A stretch of 64,000 bases of DNA from an uncultured Lachnospiraceae bacterium (GCA_910577825.1 CAJTOK010000001.1:1-64000), one strand, 5' to 3'. Counted from the first letter of the stretch, positions 53,042 through 61,606 are shown. Notes: generated by a model from the sequence alone, not told the origin. A program made the numbers and translations.

Positions 53042-53082
53042 CCAGATACCCTGCAGTATAACTATTATAACAGGGTATCTGG
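53042..53082. terminator. Bidirectional terminator between convergent genes
   Basis: CCAGATACCCTG (53042-53053) pairs perfectly with CAGGGTATCTGG (53071-53082) around a 17-nt loop. It lies between the DUF6774 gene and the end of the HSP90-associated operon. Confidence 0.75.
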
Positions 53083-53102
53083 GCTGTATATGGATATAAT
53101 TT

Positions 53103-54194
53103 TTATAATAATGCTTTGGCCAGGTTTTCTTTAAAATAAGTGCTTCCGTTTCTTTTGTCGAATTTATCCCCAATTATTTCTGCCTGTCCATAAAACCATT
53201 GTGACAGGTTTTTGCAGTTATATACCCCGTCTTTGGCATAAAGCGGGAATGCCTCTGGAAGTTTTAATGTAACTTCTTCTTTGGTTTTTGCTAGTTCGTG
53301 GAAGCATACATATGCCCCTTTATAGTAATCATAGACTTTAATCTGGTCCCATAGCCCAAGTGCCAGTTTCATGGCGGATGTGCATTTTTTAACGGCTTTG
53401 TCTAAATTAGTATATGCAAAACAGCGTATTACTGCGCCAAAGAAACTTAAATCATGTATACGGTTTTCAAGTTTTACATTAAGCTGGTTTGCATACATTG
53501 TGGCTTCTTTTAAATCACCTCTGTCCAGGGCGTCTTCAAGATAATAATATCTGTAAAGTTTAGGTGCATCATTGCAGAAATTTGTGCGTCCTGCTTTTAG
53601 TGGTTTTGCATATTCGTCTGCTGCTTTTCTGTCACCTGCAAGTAAAGACATATGTACTGCATAACAGCGTTCACATGCCCGGCAGTCAGAAAGCCCGTCC
53701 CTGCCTGTTTTCCAGAATCTCTGGAAATACCCGTATGCTTTTTCTTTGTCGATATACTGCCAGAAACGTGCAAGCTGCCACCAGTATACTTTATGCCCGA
53801 GGTTAAACCTTTTGACAAGGGCATGGAACCTGTCCATCATATCTTCCCATTCTTTCATTGGAACTTGTGGAAGTGCCACTACATTGTCAAGTCCCATCTG
53901 TGTAATCATAAGGTAAGCCTCAGCCCCTCCGTTTTCAGGCACGCTGTCAAGTGCATGTGGGTCTGCTTCATATATTTCTGTAAATTCTGATGCTACAGGC
54001 ATTGCACTTACGGGGTCACCATAAAAATATGCCTGGTAAGCATAATCGTAACGCCATATAAGCTGGTAATATGCTCCGCCTGCTTCATCTGCCTCTTTTA
54101 TATATTCTTTAAGGGCAGTTATTTTTTCTGCCCCGTCTGGAAGCATGTCAAGTATTATTGACATGGCTTTGCCATCAAATGTATTTTTTGCCAT
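53103..54194 (-). CDS. HSP90-associated helical protein A (conserved Cys signature)
   Basis: A 363-residue soluble, almost all-helical protein, probably of TPR-like repeats. No family name was recognised. It is paralogous to the genes at 54211 and 57703. Shared parts are SDCRACERC (Cys171, Cys174), NFCNDAP (Cys207, Asp209), FFGAVIRCFAYTNLDKAVKK and the strongly conserved end QWFYGQAEIIGDKFDKRNGS. The Cys-x2-Cys and Cys-x-Asp could bind zinc or act as a redox switch; that is inference. It is the last gene of the operon, 16 bp after its paralogue, and has a GGGAGCGG site. It may be a client or co-chaperone of the HSP90-like ATPase. Confidence 0.85.
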   Translation of the reverse strand: MAKNTFDGKAMSIILDMLPDGAEKITALKEYIKEADEAGGAYYQLIWRYDYAYQAYFYGDPVSAMPVASEFTEIYEADPHALDSVPENGGAEAYLMITQMGLDNVVALPQVPMKEWEDMMDRFHALVKRFNLGHKVYWWQLARFWQYIDKEKAYGYFQRFWKTGRDGLSDCRACERCYAVHMSLLAGDRKAADEYAKPLKAGRTNFCNDAPKLYRYYYLEDALDRGDLKEATMYANQLNVKLENRIHDLSFFGAVIRCFAYTNLDKAVKKCTSAMKLALGLWDQIKVYDYYKGAYVCFHELAKTKEEVTLKLPEAFPLYAKDGVYNCKNLSQWFYGQAEIIGDKFDKRNGSTYFKENLAKALL

Positions 54195-54210
54195 TATACC
54201 GCTCCCTTCC

Positions 54211-55263
54211 CTATGCCCTGCCTAAATCTTTTATGTAAAAGTCTGTGCCATTGCGTTTGTCAAACTTTCTGGCTGTTTCTTCTGCCTTGTTATAAAACCA
54301 TTCTTCAAAAAACTTTGTTGTGTTATTGTCTATATTTAATCCTTGTGGCGGATATAAGATTTCTTCTTTGCCATTTGCACTGGCTGCCCTGCAGCAGCAC
54401 CATGCCCCTTTATAGAAGAAATACAGTGCCTGCTGGTTCCACATATTAACTGTCCATTTCCAGTAATGTTGTAAAATATTTAATCCTTCCTGCAGGTTAA
54501 TTACTGGCATACAGCGCAGTACAGTGCCTGCATTCGCAAGGTCGCTTACATCACGTAAGCCTCCATGTATTAATCTGGTAACAAATGCTTTATTTTTATT
54601 AATGTTTCCTTCATCCATATAGTGTTCAAGGAATACTGCATATGTCTGCCATGGTATGTCATGGCAGGTAAGCCCTCCGTTAAATATCCTGTTTGCCATT
54701 TCACGTGCCAGTTTTATATCACCTTTTTTTAATGTATACCAGACTTTCATATGCTGTTCACACGCATTACATGCTGAATACATTCCTATTTTTTCATTTC
54801 TGAAAAGGTTATAATGTTCTTCTGCCTTTTCTAAATCTATATATGTATAAAACTCTGTGGCAATCATATGCAGCCGCCTTATTGCACTGCGCTTTAAAGC
54901 ATTGGCGGCCTTTTCCATCTGTGCAAACATTTTCTCACATGTTGGGAGTTCTATCTGTGGCAGTATAATGGAAAGTGTTGCTGCTTCCCTTGCCACTGTA
55001 AAAACATCGTCTGCTTCTGCCGCTTCCGGGTATTCTTCTGCTATCTGCATAAATTCTGCGCAGTAAGGCAGGACTTTGACTGCATCATCATAAAAAGGTA
55101 CAAAAACTGCCATATCAGCACGCATATGGAGCCTTGCATAAGGGTCGCCTGATTCGTCTGCTTCTTTTATTGTTTTTATATATGCGGCAGTACGTCCAGG
55201 GCCTGGCGTTGTATTATTATGTATATTCCAGAAAGCCTCTTTTGTATCAAATTTTTGTCCCAT
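54211..55263 (-). CDS. HSP90-associated helical protein B (conserved Cys signature)
   Basis: A 350-residue helical protein without signal peptide. It begins KFDTKEAFWNIHNNTTPGPG; it shares with its two paralogues YSACNACEQH (Cys165, Cys168), LTCHDIPWQTY (Cys200, Asp202), and EEWFYNKAEETARKFDKRNG at the end. The Cys spacing is the same within one residue in all three. It starts 3 bp after the HSP90-like stop with a GAGGAG site, so it should be made in proportion to that protein. No known domain was recognised. Interaction with the chaperone is inferred from operon structure. Confidence 0.85.
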   Translation of the reverse strand: MGQKFDTKEAFWNIHNNTTPGPGRTAAYIKTIKEADESGDPYARLHMRADMAVFVPFYDDAVKVLPYCAEFMQIAEEYPEAAEADDVFTVAREAATLSIILPQIELPTCEKMFAQMEKAANALKRSAIRRLHMIATEFYTYIDLEKAEEHYNLFRNEKIGMYSACNACEQHMKVWYTLKKGDIKLAREMANRIFNGGLTCHDIPWQTYAVFLEHYMDEGNINKNKAFVTRLIHGGLRDVSDLANAGTVLRCMPVINLQEGLNILQHYWKWTVNMWNQQALYFFYKGAWCCCRAASANGKEEILYPPQGLNIDNNTTKFFEEWFYNKAEETARKFDKRNGTDFYIKDLGRA

Positions 55264-55266
55264 TAT

Positions 55267-57684
55267 TTACTCCTCACCTTGTAAGCTGTATTCAACAAGA
55301 TTTAACAGTTCTTTATTTAAAACTTTTAATTCCCCTCCCCTTAAAGGATGGCCTCCTGCAAGAAGTGCCTGTACATAAAGCACGCCTGCAGCACTTTTTA
55401 ACAATGCCTTGTCATTTATCTGTACAAGGCGCTGTACCAGCGGGCTGTTCAGGTTCAGGTACAGTGTGGCAAGTGGTTTTTCTTCTACACTGTTTATTAG
55501 TGAAGAAAGTGCATCTGAAAATATATTAGAGGTGCTTTCTCTTGCAGACTGCAGCTGCCTTAAAAACTGTACTTCATCGCTCATTGAATAGAGAACTGGC
55601 AAGTCCATTGGCAGGAAACGCCTTACCTGTGCGCTGCAGTCAAATTCCTTTAATGTCTGGTTTGCAATGGCAGTGAGAAATTCTGCACGCTGGTATTCAA
55701 ATGAATTTAATTCTTCTAATACAAGTTCCATGCTGTCTTCCTGGAAAGGCTCTAATGGAAGTGAAAATATATTGGCGAGTTTTCTTACAAGTTCTTCATC
55801 GTTTGTATACCCTGTACATATTAAAAGACTGCCCTGCGCCATAAAGAGCGGCCTTAGCTGCTGGAATCTTGGGACAGAACTAATCCATGCTGCCTCACCT
55901 GCATGTTTTAAAAAGATTCCTGTACGTGTCCCTTCGCTTGTTTCAAATGGCAGGTAGTCTATAAACAGGCTGAACATCCTGTCATCCCATACAGCCATTG
56001 ACTTGATAGCCTGTACATGGGTATTGACAATAAGCTGTAAACGCTCCTGCCCGTCCTCTGCCAGCCTTTCAAGGTAGTTTCTTACAGCTTCTTCAAATTC
56101 ATTCCTTGCTTCTAAAAGTGCAGCGTCTTCGTAGAAATCTTCACGTGATGCTGTAGGGCGCAGGTTTCTTGTATTTAGGAAACAGCGCAGGAAAAATGCC
56201 CAGGAAGGAAGCAGTGTGTTTACTTCTTCTGTAAGGAGCATCTGTTTTAAATAGATACGGTGCCCGCTTTTAATTGATGAATCAGTACGGTAGGATAAAA
56301 TATATGCTACCCCGCTAAGATGTGGTGTCTGTATTGGTATTGCATCCAGAAATTCTTCATCAAAAAGCCATGTCCCAAATGATAAAAGCTGGCTGCGCCC
56401 TATGCCTGAGAAGTCGTGTGGTACGTTGTTAAGCTTTTCCGGGTTTCCTGACATATATATGGGAACTGGAAGTGCAAGCCCGTAATACCTGGCAAGTTCT
56501 GTGACTTTTTCCCTCTGGAAATAATTTTCTTCACCTTTTTTTGCCTCCAGTATTACAGTTGTGCCTGCTGACCCGTTTGTTTTATATATAAGGGAATCCA
56601 TGTCAAGGGGCTCTAATGTATATGTGCCGTCTGGAAACCCTGTCCATATATGTGCCTGGCTTCCGTCTGCTGGTACTGTACGTACTACTATGGCATCAGA
56701 TACCATAAAGCAGGATAAAAGCCCTATGCCGAACCTGCCTATATAATCTTCTGGAATCTGCCCGTTTACAAGCTGTGTTTTGGAAGACTGCCCGATTACG
56801 GCGAGGAAACGGTGTATTTCCTCTTCAGTAAGCCCTGAGCCGTTATCAGTAAATTCTATCCTTCTGCCCTGCACAACGCTAATTGTAATGACCCCGCCAT
56901 TCCACCCGGGCTGTTTCTTCTGGCGCATTGTAATGGCATCAACACCATTCTGCAGAAGTTCCCTTATAAATACATCAGGGCTTTTATATAAATGGTTGGA
57001 TAATATATCTAGCATTCCCCCGAGGTTTACCTGGAAGTGGTAGCGGCTGTTTTCATCTGTATTTTTATATGTATTATCCTGCTGGCTGTTTCCTTCACTG
57101 TTTATGCTTTCAAATATATTAACTGGTACGCTGCTGCCAGATGGTGCATTATCTTCTTCTGGTACTGTAAAGCCAAGTGCTTTTATGAAATCTTCTGACT
57201 GCCATACATCATAACCATGCTTATCTTCAGGGTAAGCCTTTGTATCTTCTGTGTCTTCCCAGAAACACAGGTAACGGTTTAACCTTGCAGCAGGCACGCC
57301 AAATACTTCCTGTAATACCATGGCGTTCCCTGCACTTTTTATAACTTCTTCTTCTGTTACATCACCAAAATAATCAGGTATAGGACAGAAACAGTCCCTT
57401 TCCATGCCATTGCTATAAAGGAAATACCCCCAGAAATCATCATCATAAATATAACAAAGAAGCACTTCCCCTTTTGCTTCTTCTGATAATGCAGAGGCAA
57501 GCTCTTCATATCCATGTGTGCCACTGTTAAACTGTACTGTTGTACCTTTCTGGCTTGTGCTTATAATACATTCTTCTGGCACTATGCCGTAACTGCAGCT
57601 GCTGCCAGCAAGGTTTTTAAGATATTTTTTTACGGGAAATGAACCCCTTCCCCTTATTAATGCAGTTTCTAAAAATAATCCCAT
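55267..57684 (-). CDS. HSP90-family ATPase with N-terminal extension
   Basis: An 805-residue protein. Residues 1-213 are an added region with acidic and aromatic stretches (EVLLCYIYDDDFWGYFLYSN) and no recognised family. From 214 the GHKL ATPase begins: FIRELLQNGVDAI (catalytic-type Glu242, Asn246), EFTDNGSGLTEEEIHRFL (Asp280), YIGRFGIGLLSCFMVSDAIV (lid Gly loop). Middle and C-terminal domains follow; LATLYLNLNSPLVQRLVQI and LYVQALLAGGHPLRGGEL match bacterial HSP90-like proteins distinct from HtpG. All ATP-binding residues are present. HtpG has about 620 residues. It lies between two helical paralogue genes in one tight operon. Confidence 0.9.
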   Translation of the reverse strand: MGLFLETALIRGRGSFPVKKYLKNLAGSSCSYGIVPEECIISTSQKGTTVQFNSGTHGYEELASALSEEAKGEVLLCYIYDDDFWGYFLYSNGMERDCFCPIPDYFGDVTEEEVIKSAGNAMVLQEVFGVPAARLNRYLCFWEDTEDTKAYPEDKHGYDVWQSEDFIKALGFTVPEEDNAPSGSSVPVNIFESINSEGNSQQDNTYKNTDENSRYHFQVNLGGMLDILSNHLYKSPDVFIRELLQNGVDAITMRQKKQPGWNGGVITISVVQGRRIEFTDNGSGLTEEEIHRFLAVIGQSSKTQLVNGQIPEDYIGRFGIGLLSCFMVSDAIVVRTVPADGSQAHIWTGFPDGTYTLEPLDMDSLIYKTNGSAGTTVILEAKKGEENYFQREKVTELARYYGLALPVPIYMSGNPEKLNNVPHDFSGIGRSQLLSFGTWLFDEEFLDAIPIQTPHLSGVAYILSYRTDSSIKSGHRIYLKQMLLTEEVNTLLPSWAFFLRCFLNTRNLRPTASREDFYEDAALLEARNEFEEAVRNYLERLAEDGQERLQLIVNTHVQAIKSMAVWDDRMFSLFIDYLPFETSEGTRTGIFLKHAGEAAWISSVPRFQQLRPLFMAQGSLLICTGYTNDEELVRKLANIFSLPLEPFQEDSMELVLEELNSFEYQRAEFLTAIANQTLKEFDCSAQVRRFLPMDLPVLYSMSDEVQFLRQLQSARESTSNIFSDALSSLINSVEEKPLATLYLNLNSPLVQRLVQINDKALLKSAAGVLYVQALLAGGHPLRGGELKVLNKELLNLVEYSLQGEE

Positions 57685-57702
57685 AAATTTCCCCCGTTAA
57701 AT

Positions 57703-58830
57703 CTAATTCTTTTCTATAAGCCAGAAGTGCTGTCCTTCTTTGTAACCTGCCCCGTACACAACACGTTCCAGCTCTTTTATATAATAATCTGTGCCATTGC
57801 GCCTGTCAAAGCTTTCTGCAACAGAAACAGCCTGGTTATAAAACCATTTCTCCATTTCTCTGGTATTGTAAATTCCATTTTCCTGCCAGAATGGCACTTT
57901 GCCTGTAAGTTCTGGAATATAAATTGCAGTGTCATGCTTTGCATATTCATGGCATACAGTCCATGCACCTGTAAGGAATGAAAACCACCTTTCCTTGTCC
58001 CATAGTACCTCCCAGCCTTCCAGAAGCCTTTTTAGAATCTTTACTGCTTTTTGCTGTGATGTAAATGCAAAACAGCGCATGACTGCACCAAAATATCCTA
58101 AATCCGTAGGGTCATTAATATCGCTTTCCCTGTATAAAGCTTCTGCAAGCGGCACAGCTTTTTTTAAGTCTTTATAATCAAGTGCCCGCTGTAAATAAAC
58201 CTGCCATACATTGCGTGGGACATCATGGCATTTTAATGTGCCGTCAAATACAGGCCGTGCAAGTTCATCTGCCCTTGTTATATCGCCAATCCTGTGAAAG
58301 AAGCGTACCATATCCGCCTGTTCGCATGCCTTGCAGTCAGAACAGATGTCACGTCTTGTATTTTTAAACAGGTAAAAATATTCCAGTGCTTTATTTGCAT
58401 CAATTACTGAATAAAAACGGAACAGCCTCTGGTAATAAAGCCTTCTGCCAAACCTGTTATAAGTAAGCATCTTTTCTAGTATTTTTATTATTCCTTCTGC
58501 CTGTTTAAGTGTAATCTGCGGCAGGTAGCATAAGACCTCAAGGCAGTAATCAGCCATATATTCAATTCCGTCAATCCCGCCAGGTGGACACCATTCTTCT
58601 TCTTCCCCGCGGAGTGCAATATATTCTGCAACTACAGCAAATACTTTGCCCTGGTCACCGCACCTCATAAGCTCACTGGCATACATCCATCTTAAATATT
58701 TCTGCAGATGGTGGTTTTTAATAATATCTGCACGCTTTACCAGGCTGTATAATATTTCATTTCGTGCCTTTGAATGTGGCATATTTAAAGTCTGTTTATA
58801 AGCCTTATTTATCTGTTCTTCTTCTGTCAT
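57703..58830 (-). CDS. HSP90-associated helical protein C (conserved Cys signature)
   Basis: A 375-residue helical protein paralogous to the genes at 53103 and 54211. It has SDCKACEQADM (Cys166, Cys169) and LKCHDVPRNVW (Cys201, Asp203), YFGAVMRCFAFTSQQKAVKI, and KWFYNQAVSVAESFDRRNGT. Its tail of about 15 residues past the shared end (YGAGYKEGQHFWLIEKN) is unique. The ATG at 58830 is chosen because GGGGAG is 9 nt upstream; the longer frame to 58932 would overlap the phosphoesterase. It comes first in the HSP90 operon, 18 bp before the ATPase. Function is unknown. Confidence 0.85.
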   Translation of the reverse strand: MTEEEQINKAYKQTLNMPHSKARNEILYSLVKRADIIKNHHLQKYLRWMYASELMRCGDQGKVFAVVAEYIALRGEEEEWCPPGGIDGIEYMADYCLEVLCYLPQITLKQAEGIIKILEKMLTYNRFGRRLYYQRLFRFYSVIDANKALEYFYLFKNTRRDICSDCKACEQADMVRFFHRIGDITRADELARPVFDGTLKCHDVPRNVWQVYLQRALDYKDLKKAVPLAEALYRESDINDPTDLGYFGAVMRCFAFTSQQKAVKILKRLLEGWEVLWDKERWFSFLTGAWTVCHEYAKHDTAIYIPELTGKVPFWQENGIYNTREMEKWFYNQAVSVAESFDRRNGTDYYIKELERVVYGAGYKEGQHFWLIEKN

Positions 58831-58835
58831 ATATT

Positions 58836-58919
58836 TATCTCCCCGGAAAATTCCAATGGCTGGGTTATTATTGTATATTTTAACATAGATAATGCTTTTT
58901 GGGGAGATATTTTTGTAAT
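58836..58919 (-). promoter_or_regulatory. Inverted repeat that can cover the ribosome site of helical protein C
   Basis: GGGGAGATA (58911-58919) and TATCTCCCC (58836-58844) are exact 9-bp complements. In the leftward message the 3' arm is the Shine-Dalgarno of helical protein C and the 5' arm starts next to the phosphoesterase stop at 58920. Pairing would hide the ribosome site; a ribosome ending the upstream gene would free it. A TTAAAAT-like -10 lies in the loop, so an internal promoter is also possible. Confidence 0.4.
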
Positions 58920-59600
58920 TTATAAGTTCCATATATCCAGCCTGTTTAATATGCCATCTACATCTATGCCATTATGTGTACTGTAAATGCGGCAGATTTT
59001 CTCTGCCAGTTCTTCTGGTATGCCGTTTTTCCTGGCTATTCCAGGTATGCCCTTTCCCGATTCCATATCTTTTATTACCGTGCGGACAAGTCTGTCCATG
59101 TCTTTATATGGTGCTCCTTCTTCTGGAGTGCCTGTATCCTGCATATGAAGGCAGTCCTTTTTTTTCACATAAAATTTATGTGCCCCTTCATCAAGTGTAA
59201 TTACTGCCATTGTAACTTCATGCCGGAAACGTCCTGGCCCGCAGCTTCCAGGGTTTAAGTATAATACATTTCCTGCATATTCTTCTTTGTATTTATGTGA
59301 ATGCCCGTAAATTATTATATCTGTTTTTGAAATATCTGCTTTTATATGCTTCCTGTTGTGTACCATGTAAAAGTTAAATCCATATAATGTAAAATATAGT
59401 TCCTCCGGGATACCTGCTGCCCATTCCCCGTCAATATTGCCCCTTACTACGTATAATGGCGCAATCTTTTTAAGTGCCTGTATTATTTCCATGCTGCCTG
59501 CATCACCAGCATGGAGTATTGCATCACAAGTGCCTGCCTGTTCTGATACTTCTTCCCTGAGCCTGCCATGTGTGTCTGATATAACTGCTATTTTGTGCAT
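58920..59600 (-). CDS. YfcE/MJ0936-type metallophosphoesterase with C-terminal extension
   Basis: A 226-residue calcineurin-like enzyme. VISDTHGRL (Asp, His), ILHAGDAGS (Asp), VVRGNIDGEW (Asn), FYMVHNRK (His) and IIIYGHSHKY (His-x-His) give the full two-metal site, followed by LYLNPGSCGPGRF. The family core ends near residue 155; about 65 further residues (DMDRLVRTVIKDMESGKG then IARKNGIPEELAEKICRIYS) look helical and perhaps nucleic-acid binding. Known relatives hydrolyse phosphodiesters. GGGGGA precedes the ATG, with a GC-rich hairpin right before it. It may be the first gene of the HSP90 operon (89-bp gap). Confidence 0.88.
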   Translation of the reverse strand: MHKIAVISDTHGRLREEVSEQAGTCDAILHAGDAGSMEIIQALKKIAPLYVVRGNIDGEWAAGIPEELYFTLYGFNFYMVHNRKHIKADISKTDIIIYGHSHKYKEEYAGNVLYLNPGSCGPGRFRHEVTMAVITLDEGAHKFYVKKKDCLHMQDTGTPEEGAPYKDMDRLVRTVIKDMESGKGIPGIARKNGIPEELAEKICRIYSTHNGIDVDGILNRLDIWNL

Positions 59601-59812
59601 AAATCCCCCATGCCGCCTTTAGGCGGCACAAATATTAATGAAAAATGCTGGTTTTGCATTTTTCCAAGATTGAAACCGTAATCATTCTTGGGTGCGTTTT
59701 TTGCAGCCTTAGAATGATTTTTCAATCTTACGTAATTAAACAGGTGTAAAGCTTCTGGTAAAAACTTTACACCTTCCATGGTTTACTGGCTGTTATTTGT
59801 AGTATACAGCTT
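59601..59812 (-). ncRNA. Highly structured intergenic region (candidate RNA element)
   Basis: Read on the minus strand this stretch has four stems in series: GGTGTAAAG with CTTTACACC, AAGATTGA with TCAATCTT enclosing AATCATTCT with AGAATGATT, AAAAATGC with GCATTTTT, and GCCGCC-TAAA-GGCGGC directly before the ribosome site GGGGGATTT of the phosphoesterase. The third stem with its T-run could be a terminator and the fourth could limit ribosome access. No known riboswitch consensus was recognised. The open frame across it (63 codons from 59779) looks incidental. Confidence 0.45.
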
Positions 59813-61498
59813 TTATTCCTGACGCAGCCTGAACCTGCTTAAAAGGTCTTTCATAAAAGCTGCCTGGTTTGACAATTCTACACTTGAAGCTGCAAACTGC
59901 TCACTTGTTGCAGAGTTTGTCTGTACTACACATGAAATCTCATTTACTCCCTTTGTTACTTGTTTTATTGATTCAAATTCTTCTGCAGTTGCCTGTTTAA
60001 TCAGGTGGACAGCTTCAAGTACATAGTTTGATATTTCAACTGTCTTTGACAATGAATCTGATACATTTTTTACAATATTGCTTCCTTCATTAACAGTAAG
60101 TATTGAATGTTCAATAAGGTTTTTGGTTGCCTTGGCTGCTTCATCTGATTTGGCAGCAAGGCCACGTACTTCTTCTGCCACTACAGCAAAACCTTTGCCT
60201 GCTTCCCCGGCACGGCTTGCCTCTACAGCTGCATTTAATGCCAGTATATTTGTCTGGAATGCAATATTTTCGATTGTAGAGATGATTTTACTGATTTCAT
60301 TGGAAGAATCTGATATCTTCTCCATTGCCACAACCATATCACCCATAAGGCTGACACTCTCTTCCACCTGCCTGCCTGCAAGTTTCGACTGGTTGCTTGC
60401 CTTTTCACTGTTATTGGCATTGTTTTTGGAATTATTGGAGATTTCTGATATTGTGGAGGCAAGCTGTTCTACAGAGCTGGCCTGTTCAGTAGCCCCCTGT
60501 GCCAGTGACTGTGAACCGTTTGACATCTGTGATGCTTCACTTGCAACCTGGTTTGCACTGCGCATAATCTGGCCAAGTGTGCTGCTTAAATTGCCGTTAA
60601 TAATACGCAGTGATTTTAATATCTTGTCTAATTCCCCTACATACAGGCTTTCATCCCCTGTTTTAATATCAAAATTGCCATTTGCCATTTCTTCTAATAT
60701 ATTACATTCATCGCTGATAACCCCGGACAGCACATACTGGCTTCTTCTAAGGTCATCACACATCTTCCCAAGTTCATTACGGCTCCTGTATTCCACAGGG
60801 ATATCCAGTTCACCTTTGCTAAAGCCTTTAAGTGCAGCGCTGGCCTGTTTTACTGGCCGTATAATGCTTTTAATAATACATGCAGCCATAAACATTACTA
60901 AACATGCAGCTATTATAGTTACTGTAATCATTATAGTCTTTGCATGTCTGGTTTCACTCTGCTGCTTTGCAATAATCCTGTCCTGTTCCTTTAAAAGGCT
61001 GGAAGATATATCCTGTACAATGCCAATCATGTTATTTAACTTTGGTGTACAGCTGCCTTTAATGAGCCTTATAGCTTCTTTCTGGTTGTTGGCTTTAATT
61101 GCGGCAATGATATCAGGCACTTCATCATACCATCCCCTCATTGCCTCAATATAGTTATCCACCTTGCCATCAGATAAAGGATAAACCTTTACAATCTCTG
61201 TTGTAGCTTCCTCAAGCCCTGCCAGTGCTGCGTTTATATCATCCTGGAGCTTTTCATTGCCAGAGACATCTGCAGGGTCTAATGCCATATCCCTTATGTT
61301 CCTGGCAGCATTGTTAGTGTAAATGCGGCATTGTAAAATTAACTCATTGGCCATGACCTGCCTGTTGATAATGCTGTTATATGTATTGCCCTGGTAATCT
61401 ATTATAAGCTGCATTACAACGATGATGGAAATGGAAAGTATAATTGTAATACCAAACCCCAGAACCAGGCTGGCCTTTACTTTCATATTTTTAAACAT
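59813..61498 (-). CDS. Methyl-accepting chemotaxis protein
   Basis: A 561-residue receptor. Membrane segments at about 9-31 and 190-212 flank a helical four-helix-bundle (4HB_MCP) sensor. HAMP follows (IIRPVKQASAALKGFSKGEL), then the signalling domain whose hairpin tip reads AFQTNILALNAAVEASRAGE and AGKGFAVVAEEVRGLAAKSD. The C-terminal FRLRQE lacks the NWETF-like tether for CheR. No cysteine or PAS sensor is present. AGGAGGAG precedes the ATG, and a good SigA-type promoter lies upstream. The ligand is unknown. Confidence 0.95.
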   Translation of the reverse strand: MFKNMKVKASLVLGFGITIILSISIIVVMQLIIDYQGNTYNSIINRQVMANELILQCRIYTNNAARNIRDMALDPADVSGNEKLQDDINAALAGLEEATTEIVKVYPLSDGKVDNYIEAMRGWYDEVPDIIAAIKANNQKEAIRLIKGSCTPKLNNMIGIVQDISSSLLKEQDRIIAKQQSETRHAKTIMITVTIIAACLVMFMAACIIKSIIRPVKQASAALKGFSKGELDIPVEYRSRNELGKMCDDLRRSQYVLSGVISDECNILEEMANGNFDIKTGDESLYVGELDKILKSLRIINGNLSSTLGQIMRSANQVASEASQMSNGSQSLAQGATEQASSVEQLASTISEISNNSKNNANNSEKASNQSKLAGRQVEESVSLMGDMVVAMEKISDSSNEISKIISTIENIAFQTNILALNAAVEASRAGEAGKGFAVVAEEVRGLAAKSDEAAKATKNLIEHSILTVNEGSNIVKNVSDSLSKTVEISNYVLEAVHLIKQATAEEFESIKQVTKGVNEISCVVQTNSATSEQFAASSVELSNQAAFMKDLLSRFRLRQE

Positions 61499-61535
61499 AA
61501 TAATCTCCTCCTGTAAATTTTATCTCTTGAATATA

Positions 61536-61564
61536 ATCATACAATTAAATTACAAAATTTTCAA
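61536..61564 (-). promoter_or_regulatory. Promoter of the chemotaxis receptor gene
   Basis: On the minus strand TTGAAA (61564-61559) and TATGAT (61541-61536) are 17 bp apart, 37 bp before the start codon. This fits SigA, not sigma-28. Confidence 0.65.
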
Positions 61565-61606
61565 TGTAAATATGAAATAATTTTATGGTAATTTCTTGAC
61601 AAGGTA

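Noticed and set aside
59588..59779. 63-codon minus-strand frame in the structured intergenic region
   Set aside because: No good ribosome site, it overlaps the next gene, and its sequence is explained by the hairpins.
59601..59812. Assignment of the structured region to a known riboswitch class
   Set aside because: No cyclic-di-GMP, preQ1, guanidine or other consensus core could be recognised by eye.
60078..61154. 358-codon plus-strand open frame across the chemotaxis receptor gene
   Set aside because: It is the antisense of a strongly conserved MCP signalling domain, has no ribosome site and is rich in Ser/Leu as expected of a reverse frame.
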